A stretch of 64,000 bases of DNA from Caccoplasma sp905210875 (GTDB lineage Bacteria; Bacteroidota; Bacteroidia; Bacteroidales; UBA11471), in NCBI GenBank assembly GCA_963931635.1, contig OZ007034.1:2666001-2730000 (forward strand), given 5' to 3'. The notes below the pieces were generated by a model, which was not told the origin of the DNA, searched no databases, and saw nothing but the letters and a program-made list of their open reading frames with translations. Of this stretch, positions 55,037 through 63,080 are shown piece by piece. A program made the translations under genes and the position numbers. The stretch's first letter is position 1, and the number at the start of each line of letters is the position of its first letter.

Positions 55037-55558
55037 ATGAAAAAAAATCTTCTTTATCTGTTCCTGCTCATGGCTATGCCTCTTGCATTCGTTGCTTGTG
55101 GCGATGACAACAAAGATGATGACAACACAACCAACAATGGTATCACAACCCCGATAAATGCTACGGGTGAATATGCCGGAGATATCGTTATTCTCGTTAA
55201 TGGCCAGAACTTCTTCGAAGCCATGAATCCCGAAACTTCGTCGAGCCCTGTATCTTTTACCCTCAACCAACAGGAAAACACCACTTCTCTCGCCATCAAC
55301 GACTCGCTGATGATAATTGGTGCCCTGTCTCTCAATGTTAACAACGTACCCAGCACTGCCGACAGCGAGAAACTTACCCTTAACGGAACCGATATGGGAC
55401 TGGGACAAAACATCATCGGACTCGATGTTGTTATCAACTCAGTAATCGGTACGGTAACCAAAGCCGGAGCCGCCAACCTCGCTATTGAAGCCGGCGCCCT
55501 CATAGGTACACCTGCCGAACAAACTGTAAACATCGAAATCTCGGCTCAGAAGAAATAA
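55037..55558 (+). CDS. Surface lipoprotein, calycin-like
   Basis: A 173-residue lipoprotein. The signal sequence ends in the lipobox MPLAFVAC, with Cys at about residue 21 followed by GDDNKDDDN, an acidic stretch of the kind that sends Bacteroidota lipoproteins to the cell surface. The mature part is beta-rich with repeated Asn, Thr and Ile and resembles calycin-type (lipocalin-fold) domains such as DUF4925. Ligand and function are unknown. It is a single gene with a following terminator. Confidence 0.7.
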   Translation: MKKNLLYLFLLMAMPLAFVACGDDNKDDDNTTNNGITTPINATGEYAGDIVILVNGQNFFEAMNPETSSSPVSFTLNQQENTTSLAINDSLMIIGALSLNVNNVPSTADSEKLTLNGTDMGLGQNIIGLDVVINSVIGTVTKAGAANLAIEAGALIGTPAEQTVNIEISAQKK

Positions 55559-55578
55559 TTTCCAACCGATTTTTATAT

Positions 55579-55620
55579 AAAAGCGTAACCGCCGAAAGGG
55601 GCTACGCTTTTTTCTTTTTT
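55579..55620 (+). terminator. Intrinsic terminator after the lipoprotein gene
   Basis: AAAAGCGTA pairs with TACGCTTTT across an inner GC-rich stem and GAAA loop, and is followed by a T-rich run. It lies 20 bases after the stop. Confidence 0.8.
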
Positions 55621-55641
55621 ATCCAGTAGCAAAGGAATGTA

Positions 55642-56574
55642 TCACTCCTCAAAAAGTTCGGTCGACAAATAACGCTCGCCCGTGTCGGGCAGCAGCACCA
55701 CAATAAGCCGGCCTGCGTTCTCGGGACGACAAGCCAACCGCACCGCCGCACATACTGCCGCACCCGACGATATGCCGGTAAAAACGCCGTCACAAGCCAC
55801 AAGTTCACGTCCCATGCACATCGCGTCTTCGTCGGTAATCGTCATCACCGCATCGACCCATCTTCCATCATAAGTTTTGGGTACAAAGCCGGCTCCTATG
55901 CCTTGTAAACCATGGACTCCGGGAGCCCCGCCAGAGAGTACCGGCGAAGAAGCCGGCTCTACGGCAACCGCCACGACAGCGGGATTATGCGCTTTCAATC
56001 CCCGGGCCACACCGGTCAATGTACCACCGGTACCCACACCAGCTACAAAAATATCGACAGAACCATAGGTGTCGTGCCATATCTCTTCGGCCGTAGTGCG
56101 TTCATGCACGGCCGGATTGGCTTCGTTTTCAAACTGACGCAACATTACCGACCTCGGGATTGTCGACAACAACTCTTCGGCTTTGGCTATGGCACCCACC
56201 ATTCCCGCAGAAGCGGGAGTCAGCACAAGCTCAGCCCCCATGGCCCTCAGCAGTCGTTGTCGTTCGATACTCATCGTCTCGGGCATGGTGAGTATCGTCT
56301 TATAGCCCTTTACACGGGCAATCCAGGCCAATCCCACCCCAGTGTTTCCGCTGGTGGGCTCAATAATTGTGGCACCGGGCATCAACGTACCCCGTGTCTC
56401 AGCATCTTCTATCATGGACAGAGCCGTGCGGTCTTTCACACTTCCACCGGGATTGAACGATTCCAACTTGGCCACAATGCGGGCAACTGCCCCATACCGG
56501 CAGGCCACACCCGAGAGTTCGAGCATCGGTGTATGACCAATAAGATCGATAAGGCTCTTCGCAATTTTACTCAT
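55642..56574 (-). CDS. cysK: Cysteine synthase A
   Basis: A 310-residue PLP enzyme that makes cysteine from O-acetylserine and sulfide. The PLP lysine lies in NPGGSVKDRTALSM (residues about 37-50), the phosphate-binding loop is SGNTGVGLAWIA, and GVGTGGTLTGVARG binds the cofactor phosphate. The C-terminal GISSGAAVCAAV segment is conserved. It is monocistronic, convergent with the lipoprotein gene. Confidence 0.95.
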   Translation of the reverse strand: MSKIAKSLIDLIGHTPMLELSGVACRYGAVARIVAKLESFNPGGSVKDRTALSMIEDAETRGTLMPGATIIEPTSGNTGVGLAWIARVKGYKTILTMPETMSIERQRLLRAMGAELVLTPASAGMVGAIAKAEELLSTIPRSVMLRQFENEANPAVHERTTAEEIWHDTYGSVDIFVAGVGTGGTLTGVARGLKAHNPAVVAVAVEPASSPVLSGGAPGVHGLQGIGAGFVPKTYDGRWVDAVMTITDEDAMCMGRELVACDGVFTGISSGAAVCAAVRLACRPENAGRLIVVLLPDTGERYLSTELFEE

Positions 56575-57059
56575 AATTCTATTCTATTTCAAAAAACAGT
56601 AAACGTACAGAGGGAGACGATATGATTTCCTTTCTGCCGACAATGCTCCCACATCGGCCGAGTTTATAAAGATAGCAAATGACAAACGTTAAAGCAAGAA
56701 TTGAGTAAAATTTTTCATTTTCACAGAGTCAATCTGCATGTGCAATGTCATGAAGCCCATTTGAGTTTACTTAGAAAGCCAGCCCTCAGTCCTTCAACAA
56801 CAAAGAGACACTCTTATAACATTACGGATAATGTCATCTGATTCTCGGAATACGCTCTCTCAGAACATCAGCACTTGTTTCTCGAGCAATGGCTTTACGG
56901 CTTCTATCTTATAATCCCGGCTATATTACCTATCTTTATTCCCCAATAATTTTATAACATAAGCCACACAAAGAGAAGCATTATGCGTTCTGAATGGCAT
57001 AATATTGATTTGCAATTCCAGCATTTATTATTACCCGCCGCTATAAAATTTATAGACAG
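56575..57059. other. 485-base intergenic region, nothing recognised
   Basis: Between cysK and the end of the accessory operon. Reading both strands I found no credible gene, hairpin or repeat; short open frames are broken by stops. It may be decayed sequence at the edge of the accessory block. Confidence 0.4.
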
Positions 57060-57395
57060 TCAAAGTTTACGGACTATCTCATATGATTGTCTGACAAGAC
57101 GTTTTATTTCCTTATCAGGCATATCGTCATTGAATTTTATGCTGATCCAATATTTTGGATTGCAGTTATATGGCGGTATGACCGATTCATAGGCCGCAGA
57201 CAATTCCTCAATCTCTTCGGGATTACATTTGATAGTGCACCGGTCGAACTTATCGATTTCGAAATAGCAAAACATCTTCCCGTTCACATAAAAAGCAAGG
57301 AAAGAATGCTTCCCGTGAAAAAACTTCTCGAAAGGCGTTTTTTCCTCACTTCCTGGAAAGGAAAGACAATAGTCCCTGAATTCTTCTATATTCAT
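57060..57395 (-). CDS. YjbR/MmcQ-family protein
   Basis: A 111-residue protein of the YjbR (CyaY-like fold) family, with MNIEEFRDYCLSFPGSEEKTPF at the start and YWISIKFNDDMPDKEIK near the end. Homologues bind DNA in some reports but have no fixed role. The ATG at 57395 is chosen because it fits family N-termini and follows the S66 peptidase stop by 11 bases. It is the last gene of the accessory operon. Confidence 0.85.
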   Translation of the reverse strand: MNIEEFRDYCLSFPGSEEKTPFEKFFHGKHSFLAFYVNGKMFCYFEIDKFDRCTIKCNPEEIEELSAAYESVIPPYNCNPKYWISIKFNDDMPDKEIKRLVRQSYEIVRKL

Positions 57396-57406
57396 GATTT
57401 TTCTTT

Positions 57407-58450
57407 TTATAAAACGCAACTTTCGCACAACTTGATAGTACGGGCAGTTGCATCTAATTCACATTGTATGCCATAAGGAATAATTCCGATGGGTGGACAG
57501 TGTCCGAAATTGACGTTGTACAGCACCGGCATATCTTCCCGTCCGAATTCTTTCAGGATTTTCAAAAACACGGTCTTATATTCCTCGTAATAACGGTTAC
57601 GGCACGGTTTGCCGACAATCATACCCTGAATCGTTTCCAAGATACCTTGTGCACCCAACCCACGCAGATAATACGACAAATAGGCAGGCGACGGACAGTC
57701 CATACTCGTTTCCAGAAAGATTATGCTCTCTTCCCATACTTCGGCACTTGGCCAAGCCTTCGACCCACAATACATGGGAAAAGCATCGATGCATCCCCCC
57801 ATCAGCCGGCCTCGTACCGTGCCTTCACCCTGCAATATTTCGTAGCCAATTGGGTCGGGCAGTCGTTCTTCTTGCCTGCACATATTTTTCTTGTTCCACG
57901 CAATGCTACCTTTTTCCCAATAGGGACATTTCTCAATCAGCCATTCGGCCTTTCCCTCAAAAAGCAATTCACGCACAGCGCGAACCGTGTAATCTGGCAT
58001 CGAACCATACGCAGCAAAATCCGACATAAAAGCTGGACCGTAAAAGGAAACAACTCCGGCACAGCACATCATCAAGTGATGGGCAGTAGTATCGGAATAG
58101 CCGAGAAATACTTTCGGATTACGGCGCAACACCTCAAAATCCACATAAGGCAATAGGCGGATGCCGTCGTCTCCTCCGATGGAGGTGATAATGGCTTTTA
58201 TAGAACTGTCCTCACACGCCTGCATCCAGTCCTCGGCCCGCTTCTCGGGGTGCTCATAGATATACTTCATACCTTTCAGCGTATGTGGCATAGCCACTAC
58301 CTCCAATCCGAACAGTTGTTCCAAGCGAGACTTGCCAAGGTCATATTTATGCACGTAACGCTTCTCTCCCAACATTCCACTGGAGAGACTCACAATGGCA
58401 ACCTTGTCGCCCCGCTGCATGCGTTTGGGCTTTATAAAGGGTATGGTCAT
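57407..58450 (-). CDS. S66-family LD-carboxypeptidase, MccF-like
   Basis: A 347-residue serine peptidase. The nucleophile lies in FLGYSDTTAHH, preceded by ITSIGGDDGIRLLPYVD, the oxyanion-loop region. The Glu and His of the triad lie in IIFLETSMDCPSP and FGHCPPIGIIPYG. The motif set and length agree with the MccF-like branch of S66, whose best-known member cleaves the amide of processed microcin C; other S66 enzymes trim peptidoglycan LD-bonds. The ATG overlaps the stop of the GNAT gene (ATGA). Substrate is unknown. Confidence 0.85.
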   Translation of the reverse strand: MTIPFIKPKRMQRGDKVAIVSLSSGMLGEKRYVHKYDLGKSRLEQLFGLEVVAMPHTLKGMKYIYEHPEKRAEDWMQACEDSSIKAIITSIGGDDGIRLLPYVDFEVLRRNPKVFLGYSDTTAHHLMMCCAGVVSFYGPAFMSDFAAYGSMPDYTVRAVRELLFEGKAEWLIEKCPYWEKGSIAWNKKNMCRQEERLPDPIGYEILQGEGTVRGRLMGGCIDAFPMYCGSKAWPSAEVWEESIIFLETSMDCPSPAYLSYYLRGLGAQGILETIQGMIVGKPCRNRYYEEYKTVFLKILKEFGREDMPVLYNVNFGHCPPIGIIPYGIQCELDATARTIKLCESCVL

Positions 58451-58914
58451 ACATGTAATTTTAGCATATCTTTCATTTCCTCGAAATGGAGGTGACGGTA
58501 CATGTCTCGCCCCATGTCGGATGTTTCCAAATAAATCTTCCCGATACCCGGTCTGCGTGCCTGATCTATAAGCCACGAGACAAGAATTGTACCGATGTGC
58601 TGCCTGCGGTATGCGGGACGAATATAGATATTCATAAGGTAGGCACACTGCCCGCCTGGATTGTCGGGCGAGGGCATTTCGCGTTGAAAACAGATTCCGC
58701 CGCAACCTACCGTTTCTCCGTCTATCTCGACAAAGCAAGCCATATGCTCTCCAGTAGGCAGTGTTTGCAGATAGTACTCTCGATTGGCTTGTTCCAATGC
58801 CAAGGTGTCTGTCTCACGCGGAATAGCAAATACCTCGTCTAAAACCTCCATGCGCCATGCCATCAACTTATCCAGTTCACTTACAGAGACCTGTCGGATA
58901 ACTATTCCATTCAT
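58447..58914 (-). CDS. GNAT-family N-acetyltransferase
   Basis: A 155-residue acetyltransferase. The acetyl-CoA-binding motif A is YIRPAYRRQHIGTILV (residues about 95-110), preceded by CAYLMNIYI, and motif B by KIYLETSDMGRDMYRHLHF. Substrate is not evident; a small amine or an aminoacyl compound made by the upstream adenylation enzyme is possible. Both ends overlap neighbours by ATGA, so it is tightly co-expressed with the adenylation and S66 genes. Confidence 0.88.
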   Translation of the reverse strand: MNGIVIRQVSVSELDKLMAWRMEVLDEVFAIPRETDTLALEQANREYYLQTLPTGEHMACFVEIDGETVGCGGICFQREMPSPDNPGGQCAYLMNIYIRPAYRRQHIGTILVSWLIDQARRPGIGKIYLETSDMGRDMYRHLHFEEMKDMLKLHV

Positions 58915-60380
58915 AAATCACCGGTTTTAAGAACAACGGGCAAGGCCATGTGATTCACTTTTCCATTAGGGGTAACAGGCATGGCGTCCATCCGGACAAA
59001 AAACTCCGGAATCATATAAGATGGCAAAAATTTTTCCATTGTTTTCCGTACGGAGGATACTTTGAATGTCTGCTTGTCCTTCGGTACGATATAGGCTATC
59101 AGATACGATAGATGCTGTTCGTCCACACAAGCACAGACCTCGCCTTTTTCTACCTCTGGACATTCACAAAGGATGTTCTGCACTTCCGCCGGCTCAACCC
59201 TCCTGCCCATAATCATCACTTGTGTATCTTTTCTGTACAGGAAAAGCAGGTTTCCATCGGGTTGCATGATGCCTATATCACCGCTACGATACATACGTCG
59301 CCCATCATCCAATGTAACAAAAGCCCCATGCTCCCGTCGATTTACATAGCCACGTGAAACGCCGTCGCCTAAAATACAAATCTCTCCAGGCTTTCCCATA
59401 GGCAAAGGCTGCATCTGCTCATCACATATTTCTATCAGTACGCCTTTCACCGCCTTTCCGATTGGATAAGTGCCATCGGGCATGGGCAGCGAAGAATTGC
59501 AGCGAAAATAAGATGCACAAACGGTCGTTTCTGACGGTCCATAGGTGTTGTACACATCGGCTTGTGGAAGCAAATGGTCCACATAATTCGCACGCAATAC
59601 ATCACCGCCACTGATAAGCAGCCGCAGGGAGGACGGGATATGCTCCATTTTATTCATATCCAACAGCAAGTATGGGAAGCCACTAATAATAGTTACATGA
59701 TGTTTATCGACAAAGTGCATCAGGCGGTGAACGTCATCTTTCACATCGGCAGGAGGAATAGCCAAAGCCGCGCCAGACAGGAGAGAGGCAAAAACTTCTT
59801 CAACAAAGATATCGAACGTACATACAGAGTTTTGCAGCATGATGTCACCGGATGTAGGATGAAACTCATTGCGGAATGCCCGCACGTAGTGGCAAACGTT
59901 GCGATTTTCTACCATCACACCTTTCGGGGCACCCGTAGAACCCGAAGTGTAAAGAATGTATGCCAAGTCTTCAGGACTGACGGAGGCAGAGAAAGAAGCG
60001 GAGGTATCTATCGGTAACCCATGCTCGATGAACAGCAATGGATGTGCCGTACCCAGTTTCCGGGCATATTCATGTTCAGTCAAGATAAAAGTCACCTTGC
60101 ACTCATCCATAATAAAACGGATGCGTTCCTGCGGGAATGACGGTTCTACCGGCACATAGGCCGCGCCAGCTTTCAAGACGGCAAACAGAGAGGCAATCAT
60201 CTCTACGCTGTGATTCATCACTATACCAACTGCTCCCGGGCGTACAGGGAACATGGAGGCAATAGTGTCAGCCATCGCATCCAGTTCGCGAAATGAGAGT
60301 TTACGGCGGTCATCAAAGACGGCCGTAGCATCTGTCTGTTCTTCTACCTGTTTTCTGAGATAATCATAAACTGTTTCCAT
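58911..60380 (-). CDS. Free-standing NRPS-type amino acid adenylation enzyme
   Basis: A 489-residue enzyme that contains only an adenylation domain, with no carrier, condensation or thioesterase part. Core motifs are complete: A3 YTSGSTGAPKGVM, A5 NTYGPSETT, A7 YRSGDIG, A8 MGRRVEPAEVQ and A10 PNGKVNHMAL. Hand alignment to the phenylalanine-activating domain of gramicidin synthetase gives pocket residues D-I-E-S-I-G-T-V-C-K, which resembles codes reported for lysine. The ATG at 60380 (METVYDYL) is used; the in-frame TTG before it is less likely. No carrier-protein gene is seen nearby, so the fate of the activated amino acid is open. Confidence 0.85.
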   Translation of the reverse strand: METVYDYLRKQVEEQTDATAVFDDRRKLSFRELDAMADTIASMFPVRPGAVGIVMNHSVEMIASLFAVLKAGAAYVPVEPSFPQERIRFIMDECKVTFILTEHEYARKLGTAHPLLFIEHGLPIDTSASFSASVSPEDLAYILYTSGSTGAPKGVMVENRNVCHYVRAFRNEFHPTSGDIMLQNSVCTFDIFVEEVFASLLSGAALAIPPADVKDDVHRLMHFVDKHHVTIISGFPYLLLDMNKMEHIPSSLRLLISGGDVLRANYVDHLLPQADVYNTYGPSETTVCASYFRCNSSLPMPDGTYPIGKAVKGVLIEICDEQMQPLPMGKPGEICILGDGVSRGYVNRREHGAFVTLDDGRRMYRSGDIGIMQPDGNLLFLYRKDTQVMIMGRRVEPAEVQNILCECPEVEKGEVCACVDEQHLSYLIAYIVPKDKQTFKVSSVRKTMEKFLPSYMIPEFFVRMDAMPVTPNGKVNHMALPVVLKTGDL

Positions 60381-60394
60381 AAAAAGCAAATAGG

Positions 60395-60859
60395 TTAAAC
60401 GACCGTTTTGGCTCTATTGAAATCATAATCCATGGGACGGATAAATGAGCATGTGGAATGAATTACATGCCACTCGCCATTATCCTCTTTCCGATATACA
60501 TCGATGCAATTATATGCCATGTTTATCAGAGTAGTGTCGGCAAAGAGCTGGTAGGTCAACACGACCATATCCTTTCCTATCTGGACACGAGGCACACGGA
60601 AATCATAACTCTTGGCAAACAGTTTGCCATCGATGGTCTTCAAAAACTGGGCGATGGTCTCGTGGTCGTCAATCCGCTTGTCCGACACGCTGTCGAAATA
60701 GGTGAAGCTACGTTTTGACCACAACTGCTCATATCCCGACGTATCTCCGTTGAACCACTTGTCCAAGGCTGCTCTTTCCAATGAGATAACGTATTCGGCC
60801 AACTGCCGTTCTTCTTCATTCTTGTACCACGCAGGTAGATTCTTACCATTCTGTTCCAT
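60395..60859 (-). CDS. NTF2-like (SnoaL/DUF4440-type) protein
   Basis: A 154-residue cytoplasmic protein with a cone-shaped NTF2 fold: an N-terminal helix, then FNGDTSGYEQLWSKRSFTYF, and late strands such as DMVVLTYQLFADT and WHVIHSTCSFI. Such proteins are either small-molecule isomerases or hydratases, or non-catalytic binders. There is no signal peptide. It lies between the radical SAM protein and the adenylation enzyme with gaps of 12 and 14 bases, so belongs to the operon. Confidence 0.8.
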   Translation of the reverse strand: MEQNGKNLPAWYKNEEERQLAEYVISLERAALDKWFNGDTSGYEQLWSKRSFTYFDSVSDKRIDDHETIAQFLKTIDGKLFAKSYDFRVPRVQIGKDMVVLTYQLFADTTLINMAYNCIDVYRKEDNGEWHVIHSTCSFIRPMDYDFNRAKTVV

Positions 60860-60871
60860 ATTCTTTCCTTA

Positions 60872-61711
60872 TTATTTATTGTTTTTACCTAATATCTTGT
60901 TCACTTCTGTTTTTATCACGGTTTCATGGTGGAAGTAAGCACTGTAATTGATGTGTTCCATGTCACACCATGCACATATTTCCTTATCCATATCCAACAA
61001 TTCCAGCCGATTTCCTTCATTATAAATCCGCCGGTACGAGTCGTAATATTGTGGATAATGCTCCTGAACATACTGCATGATAACGGGTTTGTAGCTACCG
61101 CGCAGATTAAGGTCTTCAAACCAATATTCACTGATAAAATCTCGGGTCTGAGTGATGATGGCCTTCCAGTCGGTAATATAGATAAAAATAGGCGACATGA
61201 AAAGAATGGTGTATATTCCATTGTCATGAAAGGTGCGGAGCGTATCTAGTCTTTCAGCTATGGTACTACCCTTGTCCATGTCATGGCGAAATTTCTCATC
61301 CAATGTATTGACCGACATGGCTACACTGATGTGTTTCATCTGTTTCAGCAGATCGAGGTCTCGGAGAATGAGTTTGTTCTTGGTGGAGATTTGCAGATAG
61401 CAATTGCTGTCTACCAATTGTTCGAGAATGGAACGGGTGATTCTGTATTTGGCCTCATAGGGATTGTAACAATCCGTGGCCGTACTTATGAACACATTCT
61501 TCCCGTCGATCTTGCGAAGGTCTATCTTCTTGTCGCATCGTTTGACATCCAAGAACTCGCCCCATGGTTCAGGATGATTGGTAAAGCGTTTCATAAACGA
61601 TGCGTAGCAGTACTTGCACGCATGAGGGCAACCTACATAGGGATTGATGGCATAACGCCCGATCCTTGACGCTGTAAGTAAATCTTTAGTCTGTTTCTCT
61701 GCGATAACCAT
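60872..61711 (-). CDS. SPL-like radical SAM protein
   Basis: A 279-residue radical SAM protein with the cluster motif CPHACKYCYASF (CX3CX2C, residues about 28-39) and segments typical of the spore-photoproduct-lyase-like family (ISTATDCYNPYEAKYRITR and LQISTKNKLILRDLDLL). No SPASM cysteines follow, only CAWCDMEH near the C-terminus. Similar genes occur widely in Bacteroidales, many without a known role. It opens the operon, with a TACCTTTG -7 element 29 bases upstream. Confidence 0.85.
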   Translation of the reverse strand: MVIAEKQTKDLLTASRIGRYAINPYVGCPHACKYCYASFMKRFTNHPEPWGEFLDVKRCDKKIDLRKIDGKNVFISTATDCYNPYEAKYRITRSILEQLVDSNCYLQISTKNKLILRDLDLLKQMKHISVAMSVNTLDEKFRHDMDKGSTIAERLDTLRTFHDNGIYTILFMSPIFIYITDWKAIITQTRDFISEYWFEDLNLRGSYKPVIMQYVQEHYPQYYDSYRRIYNEGNRLELLDMDKEICAWCDMEHINYSAYFHHETVIKTEVNKILGKNNK

Positions 61712-61739
61712 GACTTTGTACCTTTGAGATTTTCTAGCG

Positions 61740-61747
61740 CAAAGGTA
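61740..61747 (-). promoter_or_regulatory. -7 element for the accessory operon
   Basis: The minus strand reads TACCTTTG, a TAnnTTTG match, 29 bases before the ATG at 61711. A -33 box at normal spacing is not evident, which could mean activator dependence, perhaps on the AraC protein upstream. Confidence 0.35.
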
Positions 61748-61792
61748 TCGGGTTTAAGACAAGAGAACATCGGACAAATAAAGGAGGAAATG

Positions 61793-62677
61793 TCACTTTT
61801 GCGGACACTTGTTGTTTTCTCGATATTGCAAAGGGGTAATACCTGCATGCTTTCGGAAAAAACGTATAAAATAAGATGCAGTGTCAAAATGAAGGTCTTC
61901 GGCTATTTCATAAATTGTCGCCGACGTATAAACGAGCCTGCGCTTAGCCTCCTCATACAACATATTATGTATGTAGAGTTTGGCGGTAGTTCCTAAAGTT
62001 TGTCGGACAACTTTATTTAGGTAATTTGGGGTGATACACAGTCTGTCTGCATAGTACTCTACATCATGATGCACCCCATATTCTGCAGCCGCCAACGAGG
62101 TAAATTTATCGACATAACGGCTGACAGAGACCTCATTCATGGACTGTTCGTCGTCTGCATTTGGGGAATCAGCCCTGTTAAGCAGCATCAACGTTTCATA
62201 CAGCATGGCACGAAGAATGTGCTGATCCTTCTCCGTACGACAGTCGATCTCGTCTTTCATCAATAGAAGCAGATGGTACAAACGCTCTTGTAATTCTTTA
62301 TCCAACAGAAGAAAAGGCGAGAATCTATCGGCACGAAGATAGGAAAAACGGTCAAGGAACAAAGGGTCCTTGAAAAAGGACAAGAGAAATTGCTCTTCAA
62401 ATATCAAAACAATTCCTTCAAGCTGTGGTTCAGGATTCCATTTCCATATCTCACCGGGACGGGAGCAGATTACTTCCCCCGGACCTACCTTGCGATAATG
62501 TTCATTGACAGAAACTTCCTCCCTGCCATCTGTGATGAAAATAATGCAGTAAAATGTTTCTCTATGCACAGGATGGAGACGTATGCCGGTCTTGATATAA
62601 TCAAGATCAAGCACATCAATCAACAGTTCTTGTCCATATTTTCGTTTATAAAATTTATATAGAGGTATTTGTTTCAT
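61793..62677 (-). CDS. AraC-family transcription regulator
   Basis: A 294-residue regulator. The N-terminal half is cupin-like (GREEVSVNEHYRKVGPGEV), the ligand-sensing type. The C-terminal about 100 residues form the AraC double helix-turn-helix with LCITPNYLNKVVRQTLGTT and IYEIAEDLHFDTASYFIRFF. It lies 81 bases upstream of the accessory operon in the same orientation and could control it. Ligand is unknown. Confidence 0.88.
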   Translation of the reverse strand: MKQIPLYKFYKRKYGQELLIDVLDLDYIKTGIRLHPVHRETFYCIIFITDGREEVSVNEHYRKVGPGEVICSRPGEIWKWNPEPQLEGIVLIFEEQFLLSFFKDPLFLDRFSYLRADRFSPFLLLDKELQERLYHLLLLMKDEIDCRTEKDQHILRAMLYETLMLLNRADSPNADDEQSMNEVSVSRYVDKFTSLAAAEYGVHHDVEYYADRLCITPNYLNKVVRQTLGTTAKLYIHNMLYEEAKRRLVYTSATIYEIAEDLHFDTASYFIRFFRKHAGITPLQYRENNKCPQK

Positions 62678-63080
62678 TGTATTACAGAAGCAGAGATTTT
62701 ATGAGGCCTCATCAAGAAATAACAACTGGCGGCATCTATCATGCAGATACAATATTACGAATTTAATTTGAAGAAATCCTTCTTGTACGATGAGAAGTTT
62801 TGTTTTTCTTATGAATATACAATTAATTTGTATTACATAATATAGGTCCTATTTGCCATTAAACACATTGTCTATCTCAGTAATAAGCTCCTCTTTTAAA
62901 AAGAGTAACAGAACAGAATAAACCTCTTTTTGCACAAGGAAAGAGACATATCGCTCGAAAAATCCCATATAAAAGTCGTATCTTTGCCCCCAAATTGACG
63001 GTCAATGGCGAACATAATCCCTCATTGAAACAACAAGAGGCCGGCATAGTCCCATCTACCATCTCAAAAAATGCCTTGTA
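62678..63080. other. Intergenic region between divergent regulator and TPR gene
   Basis: About 400 bases, A+T-rich. It holds a -7 element for the TPR gene near 62979. No gene, tRNA or strong hairpin was found. The AraC promoter should also lie here. Confidence 0.4.
62979..62986 (+). promoter_or_regulatory. -7 element for the TPR protein gene
   Basis: TATCTTTG matches TAnnTTTG, about 95 bases before the ATG at 63081. No TTTG -33 box lies at 19-21 bases. Confidence 0.4.

Noticed and set aside
56983..57192. 69-codon plus-strand frame near 57000
   Set aside because: It overlaps the YjbR gene in antisense and lacks promoter or homology features.
57407..58738. Longer start for the S66 peptidase at 58738
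   Set aside because: It would overlap most of the GNAT gene; the ATGA overlap at 58450 fits the family N-terminus.
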